Origin: Hippopus hippopus
Lineage: Eukaryota; Mollusca; Bivalvia; Cardiida; Cardiidae
NCBI GenBank assembly: GCA_946811185.2
Contig: OX328097.1
Location: 5,690,242 to 5,754,241, forward strand
Length of the DNA stretch: 64,000 nt
Direction of reading: 5' to 3'
Numbering within the stretch: the first letter of the stretch is position 1; each line of letters opens with the position of its first letter. The translations under genes and the position numbers were made by a program. This document shows positions 1 to 10,224 of this stretch, one piece after another. Under the pieces are notes generated by a model. That model made no database searches. It worked only from the letters and a program-made list of their open reading frames with translations, and had not been told where the DNA came from.

Positions 1-268
1 TTTTCAACATTTTTTAAGTAATATTGCAGCAGCCAGTGCACCTATCCATGCTTTCCTGGAGTTTTGGTTAATATTACTTTGCACATTATTCTACCTAACC
101 GACTAGCTGCTTTCCCACATAACTATCGCCCAGACAACCATCAGCAGTGAAAGAGGAATTTATCTTGTTGCAGTGGCTATGTACAATCAATCCTGGGAAA
201 GAAGTTGGCCGAGCTTGGAATTCAAAACACTTCCCTGTTCTAAAACCCTGTATGCTACCGGTACTCGG
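1..268 (-). mobile_element. tRNA-derived SINE, subfamily Sa, cut by window edge
   Basis: Read in reverse it runs from a degraded tRNA-like head near 268, through TTGGCCGAGCTTGG and a block near 100-120 (CTGCTTTCCCACATAAC), to the conserved GTGCACCTATCCATGC body. The 3' tail lies beyond base 1. The same order recurs at 43346, 53868 and 58225. Confidence 0.75.
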
Positions 269-320
269 CATTACAAGGACCAAACGGCATGTTCTGTACA
301 TGCATAATCTTGAATCTATA

Positions 321-549
321 TTAACTCTTTACCAAACGACAAAATTTTAGACTTGTCCAAATTGAAAGCTTTTGCAGACGACAAAATTAATGTGACTCAA
401 AAATTAAAGTTTAATTTGGGAAGGGTAGAAAACATTGTGGGAAAAGGAGAAAATGCTGGTTACCAGCATTTTCTCCTTTTCCCACAATGTTTTCAAAAGT
501 CTTCTTCCTCAGGGCCGTGAAAACCAGGGATTGTTTGGTAAAGGGTTAA
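321..549 (+). mobile_element. F1 MITE, complete reference copy, A to B
   Basis: TTAA at 321-324 and 546-549 flank the element. It starts CTCTTTACCAAACGAC and ends GGTAAAGGG. The centre is an almost perfect inverted repeat of about 60 nt (AACATTGTGGGAAAAGGAG and its complement) around GGTTACC. Outside the core, the A half carries AAAGCTTTTGCAGACGAC and the B half carries TCCTCAGGG. No coding capacity. TTAA duplication with C-rich ends is the pattern of piggyBac-superfamily elements, so F1 is probably a MITE mobilised by such a transposase. That assignment is inference, because no transposase lies in this window. Confidence 0.85.
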
Positions 550-603
550 AATGTCATGATGATGAGAGCTTTTTACTGCCATAAATTGACATCTTTCAAG
601 ATA

Positions 604-830
604 CTTTACCCTTTTATCAATCCAGTTTCAACAACCTAAAGCTGCAGGCTTTTGAAACCGCTGAAAATAAAACGATGCTTGTAACTAGGATTTTCTAGTT
701 TTCCCACAATGTTTTCTTCACCTCTGAAAAAATAAATTTCGAAAATTTGAGTCACATTTATTCATTTTGTCATCTGCAAATGTTTTCAGTTTGAGCATGT
801 CTAAAGTTAAGTTGTTCACTAAAGATTTAA
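604..830 (-). mobile_element. F1 MITE, diverged
   Basis: B-type left end (TTATCAATCCAG), a weakened core with AACTAGG at its centre, then A-type TCATCTGCAAATG and a TTAA at the right. An old copy. Confidence 0.6.
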
Positions 831-1038
831 ATGTTTTATGGTGATCATGGAGTGATGGTTTTTAGTGTCACCACCCACGCATTTTGCCAACCATCTGTGA
901 TTTGTTACAGTGTTATTTCATATTTTGACTCTTATCATGTGGAATTGGTACAACTTGCACTTTCTTGTTTTCGCTGCAAATCATATTTATAGACATTTTG
1001 ATAAAATCAGAAGTTGCTTGTTTCTACTTTTTCATGTA

Positions 1039-1260
1039 TTAACTGTTTACCAAATGACAAATTTTAGACGTAACAAAATTCAAAGTACCGGTATGTACCA
1101 ATGACTACTTAAATGTGACTGAAATGAGTTATTTTGCCCTTGAATGATTAGAAAACTTCCCTGGAAAAGGAGCATATGGTGATAACCAGCGTTGTCACCT
1201 TTTCCCCAGTGTTTTCACAAGCCACCCTCCCTCATGTGAAATTGGGATTTTTTTGGTTAA
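1039..1260 (+). mobile_element. F1 MITE, diverged, TTAA both sides
   Basis: TTAACTGTTTACCAAATGAC at the left and TTTTTTGGTTAA at the right. The core retains GATAACCAGCGTT but has lost much of its pairing. Confidence 0.7.
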
Positions 1261-1384
1261 AAGTTTATATCTCAATTCATAATGTGTAATATCCATATTT
1301 AAGAAAAAGTTTTCATAGTCATAATGTATTTCAGGGGGTATAGTGATAAGTAAGGTAATTTACACTCATCATAAACAACATGGT

Positions 1385-2580
1385 ACTGAATGAACAAAAA
1401 AAATCAGACAAATCTGTTTCTGATTGCTTTAGGAAGTATCAAATAAGCAAGATAAAGTGAAAGTATGTTCAGGTAGTATGAAGTGAACAAGCTAAAGCAC
1501 AAGTATTAGGAGTGCGGAAATCCTTGGTCCGACTCGTCCGACTCGGGGAAAATTTGGCGTCGGACAAGTGACTTTTTTCAATTTAGTTGTCCGCGGACAA
1601 GTAGAAAATAGGAGAAGATTTTGAAACAAATACATGTATCTGTTGTAAACACTAAGCGGTGAAATTAAGATGTTAACCCTTTGCACAAAATGACATTTCG
1701 AATGCTAAACAGCAGCTTGAGATGATCCCTGAATTCTGGAAACCCCAAATACACATTTGGTGTACCTCTGCATTCACGTTCGGTATAATATGCGGCAGTT
1801 TTTGCACGTTGATTTTCTTGCTTCGGAAAACGTCTGAATATTTTCAAGATCACCATTGTGGGATAACATATTTTCATTTTTGTCATTCTAGCTCCAATTC
1901 AAAGATCTTTTACAACAATGTCGTATAGAACTATGTGAATATTTTGATCTGAATGTACAGCTTCGGTGTGAATGGGCCGTGGTTTAGGCATTATCTCCTC
2001 TGCCGGAAACCGTCTCAAACCGAAACAATTTGCGATATAGCGATCAACTGATGCGTAAAATCGGAGAAAAGGGATCGTCTTTTTTATAGTTCAATGTTCG
2101 AAGCAAACGGAATGTGAGGAGTCTGAGACCTCGGAAGCATTCGGCGGCTCCAAACGTAAATATAAAACGTACCGCGACCAGGAATATGACAAACAAGACA
2201 GCGTCTTTTTAACAAAGCGTGGTTGAATGCAATTTAAAACTGTTTTGTTTTGGACAAGTAAGCCGCACTGGCGGACAAGTGGACTTTTTCAATTTACTTG
2301 TCCGTGGACAAGTAGAAATTTTTGAGATTTCCACACCACTGCAAGTATGTTTCAGGAAGTATCTAGTCAATGAGGCAATGGGTAACTATGTTTCAAGTGG
2401 GATTCAGTGAACAAAGTCATGGGCAAATCGAGTGAACAAGGTATAATACTACAGGTAAACATATTTTCGGTGGTACTGAGTGATCATGGGTCATGAGCAA
2501 ATATGTTTCAGGAGGTATCCAGTGAACAAAGTCATGGGCACATATGTTTCAGAAGTACTGATACAGGATTCTACATGGTA
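1385..2580. repeat. Minisatellite, about 40-bp unit, split by a hAT element
   Basis: Units of roughly 40-42 bp with TATGTTTCAGGAAGTAT and GTGAACAAAGTCATGGGC recur at about 1430-1507 and again at 2342-2580. The 1508-2341 element interrupts one unit. Units differ by several substitutions. Confidence 0.7.
1508..2341. mobile_element. Non-autonomous hAT element
   Basis: The right end in reverse reads CAGTGGTGTGGAAATC and the left end reads AGGAGTGCGGAAATC. The element is flanked by CAAGTATT (1500-1507) and CAAGTATG (2342-2349), an 8-bp duplication with one mismatch. The ends and duplication length fit the hAT superfamily. Near each end lies a direct repeat containing GGACAAGTGGACTTTTTC and TGTCCG-GGACAAGTAG (about 1560-1607 and 2272-2318). 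The middle has no convincing ORF. Confidence 0.75.
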
Positions 2581-2615
2581 TTCAGATGGTCCTTTGATAC
2601 TGTTGCATATAAAAT

Positions 2616-4071
2616 CAGTGCTCGCGCTGCCAATCGACATTATCGACAATTGTCGATTAATTAATTCAGCTGCCGATTAATTTTACCAATTGTCGATAAA
2701 AATTGTCGATTAATTTACTTCCAAAAAAGTCGGGTAAAATTCCCTTTACTTGCCTTGATCACGAGCTAATTTGCACCGGAAATGTGTGGTAATCACTTGT
2801 TTCACACCTCGGCGGACGCAACCTTAGGTAAACGACAGGTCACAGTTGGCTTGTATATTCCACAACGCATGTCATGTTACCGGTTGTTATTCTAATCCGT
2901 TAAGTGGAGAACAGTTGGCGATTAGTGTTTATTTTACGTTAAATTTTGATTGACTATTTTAATCGACGCAGTGATAGAATGTCTTCGATTTCGATACCGC
3001 CAGAAACGGCGATGGCGACTAACGGAAACCAATTAGATATCATAAATTCCTTTACATTGCTAACGTAAACCGGCGCTGTTTAAATGTCGGCGAACAAAAA
3101 GAAAACAATAATTCATAATTTAATTTAATTGAAATGTTGACATTCTAATAAATCTTGTTCTTGTACCCCAAAAATCTTGTCATTCCTCACTTACACGTCA
3201 ACATGGGTCGTCCTAAATGAAAACTATCGCCAAGAAAAAAAGATAACAAACTAAGGAAAATTAAACTGCATTTACAGTATTGGATTTAGCAGTGGTTACC
3301 AGTGAATAGCATTATGAAAATTCAAATGAAATTTAAAGGCTTAGGTTGATAACCTTCGTCCACTTCACTGTTTAGGTACTATCGAGTGAATGACTTTATT
3401 TAAGACATCTTACACTCCTCATTGACCTTATTTGAAAATAATTAAGGTCAACAGATAATAAAGGGAGGTAATTCGTCATGTTATAGAAAATTTTCTCCTT
3501 TACTTGTGCACATCATTTATTATAATACAAAGAAAATTGTTGTTTGATAAAGAAGTAACCATTTATCAAAAGAAACTAGGACTTAATTGTCTGTATGCTT
3601 TTAGGCAAATAATGTGGGAAAAGCAGCACTATCCTTAGGAAATGTTGTAGAACAAATTTTCCTTTTCCTATAATATGTTCTACAATGTAAGATTAAAATA
3701 AAATTTTGTCTTTTGGTAAAGGAGTAACCATTCATCAAAAGAAACTAGGACCTTAAAGCCTTTATGCTTTTATGTAAATATTGTGGGAAAAGGGGCACTA
3801 TCCCAGGAAATGGTATAGAGCAAATTCTCCTTTCCCACCATATTTTCTACAAGGTAAGATTAAATATATATGACAATTTTTTTCTTTTGTTTATTATTGT
3901 CGTGGAAATGACTATGTGAATGAAAGTTTGAAACTATGAGTAAAAAATAAAGTTAATGCTACATGTGCATGTCTTTTCTTTTAAACCAAACTTCGCGCGC
4001 TTAATTTGTCTATTATTTTTTTCAAGAAAAAGTTGTTGGCCATTATTTTACTTGGGCCAGAGCTAGCACTG
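2616..4071. mobile_element. Probable DNA transposon with CAGTGCT ends
   Basis: The left end CAGTGCTCGCGCTG matches the reverse of the right end (CAGTGCTAGCTCTG). TAAAAT lies directly outside both ends (2610-2615, 4072-4077). Near the left end are repeated ATTGTCGAT/ATCGACAAT palindromes (2640-2705). The interior at 3540-3880 holds two diverged F1-like units. No transposase ORF is visible. The superfamily is uncertain; hAT-like is possible from the CAG start. Confidence 0.5.
3545..3880. repeat. Tandem pair of F1-like units
   Basis: Two similar units of about 175 bp share TATCAAAAGAAACTAGGAC, GTGGGAAAAG-GCACTATCC and a TTCTACAA-GTAAGATTAAA end. They resemble diverged F1 but are more like each other, so one is probably a local duplicate. 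Confidence 0.55.
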
Positions 4072-4181
4072 TAAAATGCCACTAAGAAAGTTTATATGAA
4101 CTGTCAAAAAGCAGCCTTAAAAACACTATTTAACTGATTTGTGACAGTGGTTCTTAGATGCCAGGTGAGGCTGAAAACATA

Positions 4182-4386
4182 GCCCTTTACAAAACAACCC
4201 AGTGTTGTAACAGTTCTGATGAAAAGGGCATAGAATAGAAAGTGATGGTGACCCTCATTTTCTATTTTCTACAGTGTTTTCTACCCTTCCAAGGAAAATC
4301 CCATACTTTGAGCCATGTGAAATATTTGTCTAAAAAATGGTGTCATTTCTGAAGGATCTAAAATTTTGTCATCTGGTAAAGAGCTA
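4182..4386 (-). mobile_element. F1 MITE, diverged
   Basis: CCCTTTACAAAACAACCC at the left and AAAATTTTGTCATCTGGTAAAGAG at the right (A type). The core reads GATGGTGACCCTCATTT, so the centre survives but the arms are poor. Confidence 0.6.
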
Positions 4387-4819
4387 GACAAGCAAAATTT
4401 CGCTAATTGTATGGAGACAACCTAACAGTACCAAAATTTTCAATTATTTTCTTCTGTCTGTGTTTTGTTTAATTTGTTGACTTTGCAAAAATGAAATAAC
4501 ACTTAGTTCTTTACTACAAATACAATCATTTATGTCGGTGATAAATGAAGGGGTCTTGCTACGCATGGCTTCATCAGTTGCGATTGCATTATCCAGGTAA
4601 CAAAATATAATGGTAACATGATGTATACTTGTCTAGTTGCATGGACTGTTTTTGCCTTATTCAATCATAATGAATGCCAGCAACAGTAATTAAGATAAAT
4701 TGTTCTGGGCTACTATGCATTAATATGAAAAGACTTTTCTAAGTTGTCAAAAGGACAATAACCTTCAATCTGTGTCGGGAATGGTTACACTTGCTTGGTT
4801 GGAATTGAATAAAAGTACA

Positions 4820-5030
4820 ATGCAGACTTTTAACAACCCTGGGAAAGAGGCCTTTTAAAAACAGTGTGGGAAAAGGAGAAAATGCTGGTAACCAGCATTT
4901 GCTCCTTTTCCCACAATGTTTTCCACCCTGACAAAGGAAAATTGCCACATTTGAGCTACATTGAAATTGTCGTCTGCAAACACTCTCAATTTGGAAAAGG
5001 CTAAAATTTTGTCGTCAGGTAAAGGGTTAA
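4820..5030 (-). mobile_element. F1 MITE, right end intact
   Basis: The left end is degraded before GACTTTTAACAACCC. The core is intact around GGTAACC. The right end GTCGTCAGGTAAAGGG is followed by TTAA (5027-5030), which also starts the next fragment. Confidence 0.75.
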
Positions 5031-5130
5031 CTCATCTGCATGACAAAATGTTAGACTTGTCCAGATTGAAAGCAGTTGTAGACAACTGTTCAAATGTGTA
5101 TGTTTTAGCTGCCTTGAAACATTGTAGAAA
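5027..5130 (+). mobile_element. F1 fragment, A half, chained to the previous copy
   Basis: TTAACTCATCTGCATGACAAA is followed by TTAGACTTGTCC and TTGTAGACAAC, then the similarity fades before a core is reached. Confidence 0.5.
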
Positions 5131-5679
5131 GAGGAGCAGAGGAGCAGGTACTTGAAAAAAGTATATTGAAACTTGTTCCTGAAAGGTGTGACAGGTGAAG
5201 AATCTTCTAGATTTTCAGGAATTGGGTATATGAGCATGGGTGTAGGTCCCAAAATGCTGTCAAAAAAATGCTAAAACCCACCATTTCACATCTAAATTCT
5301 AGAAATTATCCAGGGTAGGTTCCCTGGACCCCACCCGCTCCTTCCCCAAACAATACTTCATGACTCACTGTGCCTATAAATATTCAAATCCTGGCTATGC
5401 CTACAGTATGTATGAGGGTATTTTCAGGAGGTGTAGATATTTCTCAGAAAAAAAGGGATGATCTCTTCTATCAGCAGAATTTATTTTCTATAACACATCA
5501 GCACTCGGATAAAACAATATTGCCTTTAAATTGTTTCTGATAAACAAGCGATAAGCACTTTTGATAGATCAGTTGGAATTATGGTGTGATGGTATTTGGG
5601 GAATCTGAAAATAAAAACTATCAGCTTTCATTACAGAATGTGTGGTTTATCTTATCACAACCACTGACTGATATGAAAT

Positions 5680-5905
5680 CAACCTTTTCCCACACAATGC
5701 TGACTTTTTACGGCCCTGGGAAAGAAACCTTACATAAACAACGTGTGAAAAGGAGAAAATCTTGGTAACCAGCATTTTCTCCTTTTCCCACAATGTTTTC
5801 TACCCTATCAAAGAAAAATTGCACCATCTGAGCCACAATGAAATTGTTGTCTGCAAATGCTCGCAATTTTGACAAGGCTAAATTGTTGTCGTCTGGTAAA
5901 GGGTA
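5680..5905 (-). mobile_element. F1 MITE
   Basis: B end CCTTTTCCCACACAATGC at the left, intact hairpin core, and A end GTCGTCTGGTAAAGGG at the right. The TTAA target is mutated on both sides. Confidence 0.75.
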
Positions 5906-5968
5906 AAAGAAGATTTCCAATCTGATGTATGATCACCAGGAATAAATTTGCACCCTTGTGCTCAGTTT

Positions 5969-6242
5969 TTAAAGATACATCCTTACAGCCAGAGAGAAAA
6001 TCTGATAGATTGTAGAATGATTCAGAATTAAGTGAGCCGTGTAAACATAGATAAATTACCAATATAATTACATGGTGTAAGGGATGAATACAAATATCGG
6101 TTATCTTCAATTTAAAACTGGAAATGTCACAATAGTGATTTCTTTGATGGCCTCCAGAAAATGAATTGCACTTTCTGTTGGCCATAATCGATGCAACTTT
6201 GGGTTAAAAAGTGGCTGAAAAGGAGTGTAGATATATCTTGAA
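5969..6242 (-). mobile_element. F6 MITE
   Basis: TTAA-AGATACATCC at the left and GATATATCT-TTGA at the right. The interior matches the copies at 30538, 33958 and 62665: ACAGCCAGAG, ATTACCAATAT, ATGGTGTAAGGGAT, GGCCTCCA. Confidence 0.7.
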
Positions 6243-6440
6243 GCCTTCCATCCCTTAATATCCTAAAGGACATAGTCAGTCTAGAAATTAGACCCAACTA
6301 ATTGCAATTTAAAGGTTTGCTGTCATACAGAATGTCTGTCTGAGCAAAGCAGCATACTGTAGATCAAAGATCGGACTAAATATATTATGCAGTATGATCT
6401 TTATCTACATTGGTCTCAAAGGCAAGTTTGTGGCATTCTT
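6243..6440 (+). mobile_element. F2-related remnant
   Basis: AGTCTAGAAATTAGACCCAA, then GATCAAAGATCGGACT and GATCTTTATCTACATTGG, the same order as in the F2 copy at 48392. Ends are not definable. Confidence 0.4.
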
Positions 6441-7355
6441 ACGTGCTTTTTTAAATAATTTGTAATTTCTTGAACATGGCATGTAATCTCAACACAAGTC
6501 ACAACAAAGCAAAAAAATACTCAGCAATGATACCTCCTAGGAAATGCCCTCTGTAGCTATTGTTTTTTTTTTGGCAATAGCAATAGCTTTTCAAGAATCC
6601 TAATAGCTTCTCTAAGATTTTATATCGATTAAAATTCTATTCTGCACTAGTAGGCCTAATCATCCAGTGTGACTTGCCTCTGTTGACTATAATTTGAAGT
6701 CCTTTTCCCTTGAAACTTATGGCACATCTATTCATTCTCTGTAAACTGAAAAAAAAAGATTTCATTAGGTTTTCTGTGGATTTATCATGACATTCAGCTG
6801 ATCACAAAGCGTTGAGCATCATTTTACTGACAGAAACAGTTCATCTTTGCCTTTGCTATCCACTTTTGAAAACAAATGACATAGAATTTGATTGGTTGAT
6901 GTACAATGATTTAGTCACATGCTGTTCTACAGGTTAGAGTGTTAACAGAAATTTGCCTAGTGTAGTCTAAAATTTGTTTTTATATCAGGTCAGTTCCTTG
7001 AACTTTATCCTGCTATATTCAAATTTTAATGGCTACAATTACATTCAATATCATCTTACAGGGATTTCACATGACTAAGGCCATTAATGAAATAGAAAAA
7101 GATATGGACCAAAATCAGGCTGCATTTTTATAAAGGCTTCTTTTGGTTTACTTTTGTGGGAAGAACATACTTTTATTAGGTGCATTAAATTTTAATGAAC
7201 ACTGCACAGGAAATTTTTAATGACGATGCTTTTTTTTTCCAAGTAATTATGGTTGGATAGCTTTAACCCTGTTGAGAAGTGATAAACTGTTGATTAACAT
7301 TTATGAATTGCCCAGGACCATTCTTGAAATGTTCATTAATGCTCATCACCATGTT
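6441..7355. other. No recognisable gene or element
   Basis: AT-rich, no open frame of note, no inverted ends noticed. A run of T (6563-6573) and scattered low-complexity tracts only. Confidence 0.5.
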
Positions 7356-7358
7356 AGT

Positions 7359-7570
7359 TTAATGCTTTACCAAACAATCCGGTATTTCAACTACCCATGG
7401 GAATAGCACTTATGAAAACACCGTGGGTAATGGAATAAATGCTGGTTCTTTTTCTCAAAATGTTTTGTACCCTTTCATTGACAAATTTCATCGTTTGAGC
7501 CAGATTTTTATTGTTGTCTGCATGTGCTTTCAGTGTGGACCAGTCTAGAATTTTGTTGTTTGGGAGTTAA
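7359..7570 (-). mobile_element. F1 MITE, poor core
   Basis: TTAATGCTTTACCAAACAATCC at the left (mixed A/B motif) and GTTGTTTGGGAGTTAA at the right. The left core arm is degraded (ACACCGTGGGTAATGG). Confidence 0.65.
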
Positions 7571-7674
7571 CCAAAGTGGTTCATAAATATCTATCACCTG
7601 AAATTGATTAATCTTTCAGTAATTATCAAGTCATAATTAGTTGAAAAATTTACAGAACACAATATCATTAAAAT

Positions 7675-7844
7675 TTCTTGCAAAATAACCCCAAGTTTTA
7701 ACAAGCCTGAGAAATATGTTTTTTGAAAACATTCTTGAAAAGGAAAAATTGCTGATAACCAGTGATTTCTCCCTTTCCATTTGTCATCAGGAAATGCTTT
7801 CAGTTTGGAAAAGTCAAAAATCTTGTTGTTTTGTAAAGAGTTAT
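7675..7844 (-). mobile_element. F1 MITE, shortened
   Basis: GTTTTAACAAGCCTGAG, then GCTGATAACCAG at the centre. Part of the right interior is missing before GTCATCAGGAAATGC. It ends TTGTAAAGAGTTA. Confidence 0.6.
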
Positions 7845-7959
7845 CACATAGAACAACCGTATATATAAACAGTGCTCTTTTCTGAGTTTTCTTACACAAG
7901 TTTATTTCAAGGAGAAACAAGTATAAGTAACCCTGAAATTGCCCACAAAGTAAATTAGA

Positions 7960-8188
7960 TTAACTCTTTACCAAACGACAAAATTGTAGACCTGTCCGAA
8001 TTGAAAGCATTTGCAGATGAAAAAATAAATGTGACTGAAAAATTGAAATTTGTCTTGGAAAGGGTAGAAAGCATTGTGGGAAAAGGAGAAAATGCTGGTT
8101 ACCAGCATTTTCTCCTTTTTCCACAATGTTTTCAAAAGGCTTCTGTCTAGGGGTCGTTAAAAGTTGGGATTGTGTGGTAATGGGTTAA
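7960..8188 (+). mobile_element. F1 MITE, complete
   Basis: TTAA on both sides. A end CTCTTTACCAAACGACAAAA, intact core, B end GTGTGGTAATGGG. Confidence 0.85.
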
Positions 8189-8654
8189 GTGCTTTTAATG
8201 TCACAACAGAAGTGCAATGTCCTACTGTAGCCTGTTTTGTAATAGATTTATATTTTAAGACTGTATTTTTATATAATAAGTGGCTCATGAATGGGAATGA
8301 AAAAACAGAAGTGTCATATTTAATTAAAATGACAGGTGACATGGAATATAAATGTTACCAGAATTTGAATCCCTTTTTACAAATGGAGAATAATTTTTGA
8401 CAAAGTGCAAATTTGGTTACTTTTGCAGATAGTAAGCGTAAGATCAGACAGCAGATACTAAACAGTCTGATCCTTGATATACTAGGAATATTTGGTAGTT
8501 ATCTAACCAGAAAAACTATAGAAGAGCCGAGCTGGTTACATTGTTTTCTAGGGGTCACAGGTGAGATTCTCAGTGCAGCCAGTTTCTATAGGACTGAGGA
8601 TTTCTGAAAAGTCATTGCATGAGGGTTCATTTTTGCTGATAGCTTAGTTTATTA

Positions 8655-8710
8655 CGACATACAACAAAATATTTAGACTAATCAAAATTCAAAGCATTTG
8701 CAGACGACAG
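8655..8710 (+). mobile_element. F1 fragment, A half
   Basis: CAACAAAATATTTAGACTAA followed by TTGCAGACGACA. It stops where the block duplicated at 19815 begins. Confidence 0.5.
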
Positions 8711-8947
8711 CTCCAATATCAATTTATCCTCAGACAAATAAACCCTTTACCACACAATTCCCATTTTAAACAACTCTGAAAGAGATGGCTTTTGAAAACA
8801 TTGTGGGAAAAGGAGAAAATGCTGGTAACCAGCATTTTCTTCTTTTCCCCCTATGTTTTCTGACATTTCACAGACAAATTTCAGCAATTGAGCCACATTT
8901 GTGCATTTGTTGTCTGCCAGTGCTTTCAATTTGGAAAAGAGTTAATG
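8709..8947 (-). mobile_element. F1 MITE plus flank, duplicated at 19815
   Basis: Contains CAGCTCCAATATCAATTTAT, which is not F1, joined to an F1 copy (8746-8945) with B end CCCTTTACCACACAATTCCC, intact core and TTAA at 8942-8945. The whole block recurs at 19815-20054 with only a few differences. Confidence 0.8.
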
Positions 8948-9422
8948 ATGGTGCCTCAAATGGTGAAATTTTTCAAGGCCAAGCATGATATGAAAAATTT
9001 CAAATGCAGCAAGGAGCAAACACTCAGAAAGTTACTACAGTTGTATATCTCCAATTTTGTAATTATGTGCAATATTTTTTGAAATTGGTAAGAAATTAAT
9101 AGACACACTGGTTAAGTGTGTAATGATTTTCTTTTTTTATGAATGGTGGATGAGTTTTGTAGAAAATGAAACTTTTTGACCAATCAAATCAGAAACCATG
9201 CCGAAAGTAGTCCATACACAGGTTATGTCATCATACAATATTTGGGACTATTTGATACTTTGTTGACACAGAGTTTTTCTGGCTTGTCGGACATTACCCA
9301 CAACATTGTCCACGTGATACACTTGAATTTGAGCTGGTAAAATTATAATGAATGAAAAAATTGTGGGTACAGGTAAAAATCTTCAAAACAGGAAGCTCAT
9401 CATCAATCAAGACCTTGAGTAT

Positions 9423-9633
9423 TCTGTATCAGACAACTTTAGATACCTTTATTATTGAAGCAATAATTGCAAATGATAAAACAAAATAATGTGACTTAGA
9501 TGATATGATTTGATAAAAATGAAAAAAAAAAATGCTGATAACTTATGAGCATCTTCTCTCTTTCTCCACAATGTTTTGCAACGGCTTTTTACTCAGGGTC
9601 AGAGAAACACTGGGTCTTTTGGTAAAGGGTTAA
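9423..9633 (+). mobile_element. F1 MITE, first of a three-copy chain
   Basis: Diverged A half (CAGACAACTTTAGATACC, GCAAATGATAAAAC), a weak core, and a good B end TTTTGGTAAAGGG-TTAA. The TTAA at 9630-9633 is shared with the next copy. Confidence 0.65.
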
Positions 9634-9854
9634 CTCTTTACCAAACAACATTTTAGACTTGTCACAATTGAAATGCATTTGCAGACGACAAATCAAATGT
9701 AACTTAAAAGATGGGATTTGTGTCTGAAAGGGTAGAAAACATTGTTGAAAAAGGAAAAAAATGTTGCAAAGTTACCACCATTTTGTCTTTTTCCCCCACA
9801 AAGGTTTTCCAAAACTGTCCTCCTCAGCATCATAGTAACAGAGGGGTCATTTAA
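9630..9854 (+). mobile_element. F1 MITE, middle of chain
   Basis: TTAACTCTTTACCAAACAAC at the left. The core has small insertions (AAAAAAATGTTGC). It ends at the TTAA 9851-9854 that opens the next copy. Confidence 0.7.
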
Positions 9855-10078
9855 CCCTTTACCTAACTATTCCAGGTTTCAGTGACCTTGAGGAAGAAGC
9901 CTTCTGAAAACATTGTGGGAAAAGAAGAAAATGCTGATTACCAGCGTTTTCTCCTTTTCCCACAATGTTTTCTACCATTTCATAGATTAAATCATCATTT
10001 GGGCAACATCTAATTTGTCGTCTGCAAATGATTTCAATTTGGACAAGTCTAAAATTCTGTCGTTTGGTAAAGGATTAA
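9851..10078 (-). mobile_element. F1 MITE, end of chain
   Basis: TTAACCCTTTACCTAACTATTC at the left, core GCTGATTACCAGCG, A end GTCGTTTGGTAAAGGA then TTAA. Confidence 0.75.
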
Positions 10079-10224
10079 TTGTATGTAATTCTATGACTTC
10101 CTGCCTGGCCAGGGGATTATATTCATGCCAAAAGAAATAATTTTTCTGTCAAAAGGATGTTGTCTTTATTTTCTGCATGTTGTTAGAAAAGATGGATTAA
10201 CATAATAGAAACTCTCTATCAAAC

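Noticed and set aside
5808..6185. 125-codon minus-strand ORF.
   Set aside because: It is built from the A half of an F1 and the interior of an F6. A chance open frame.
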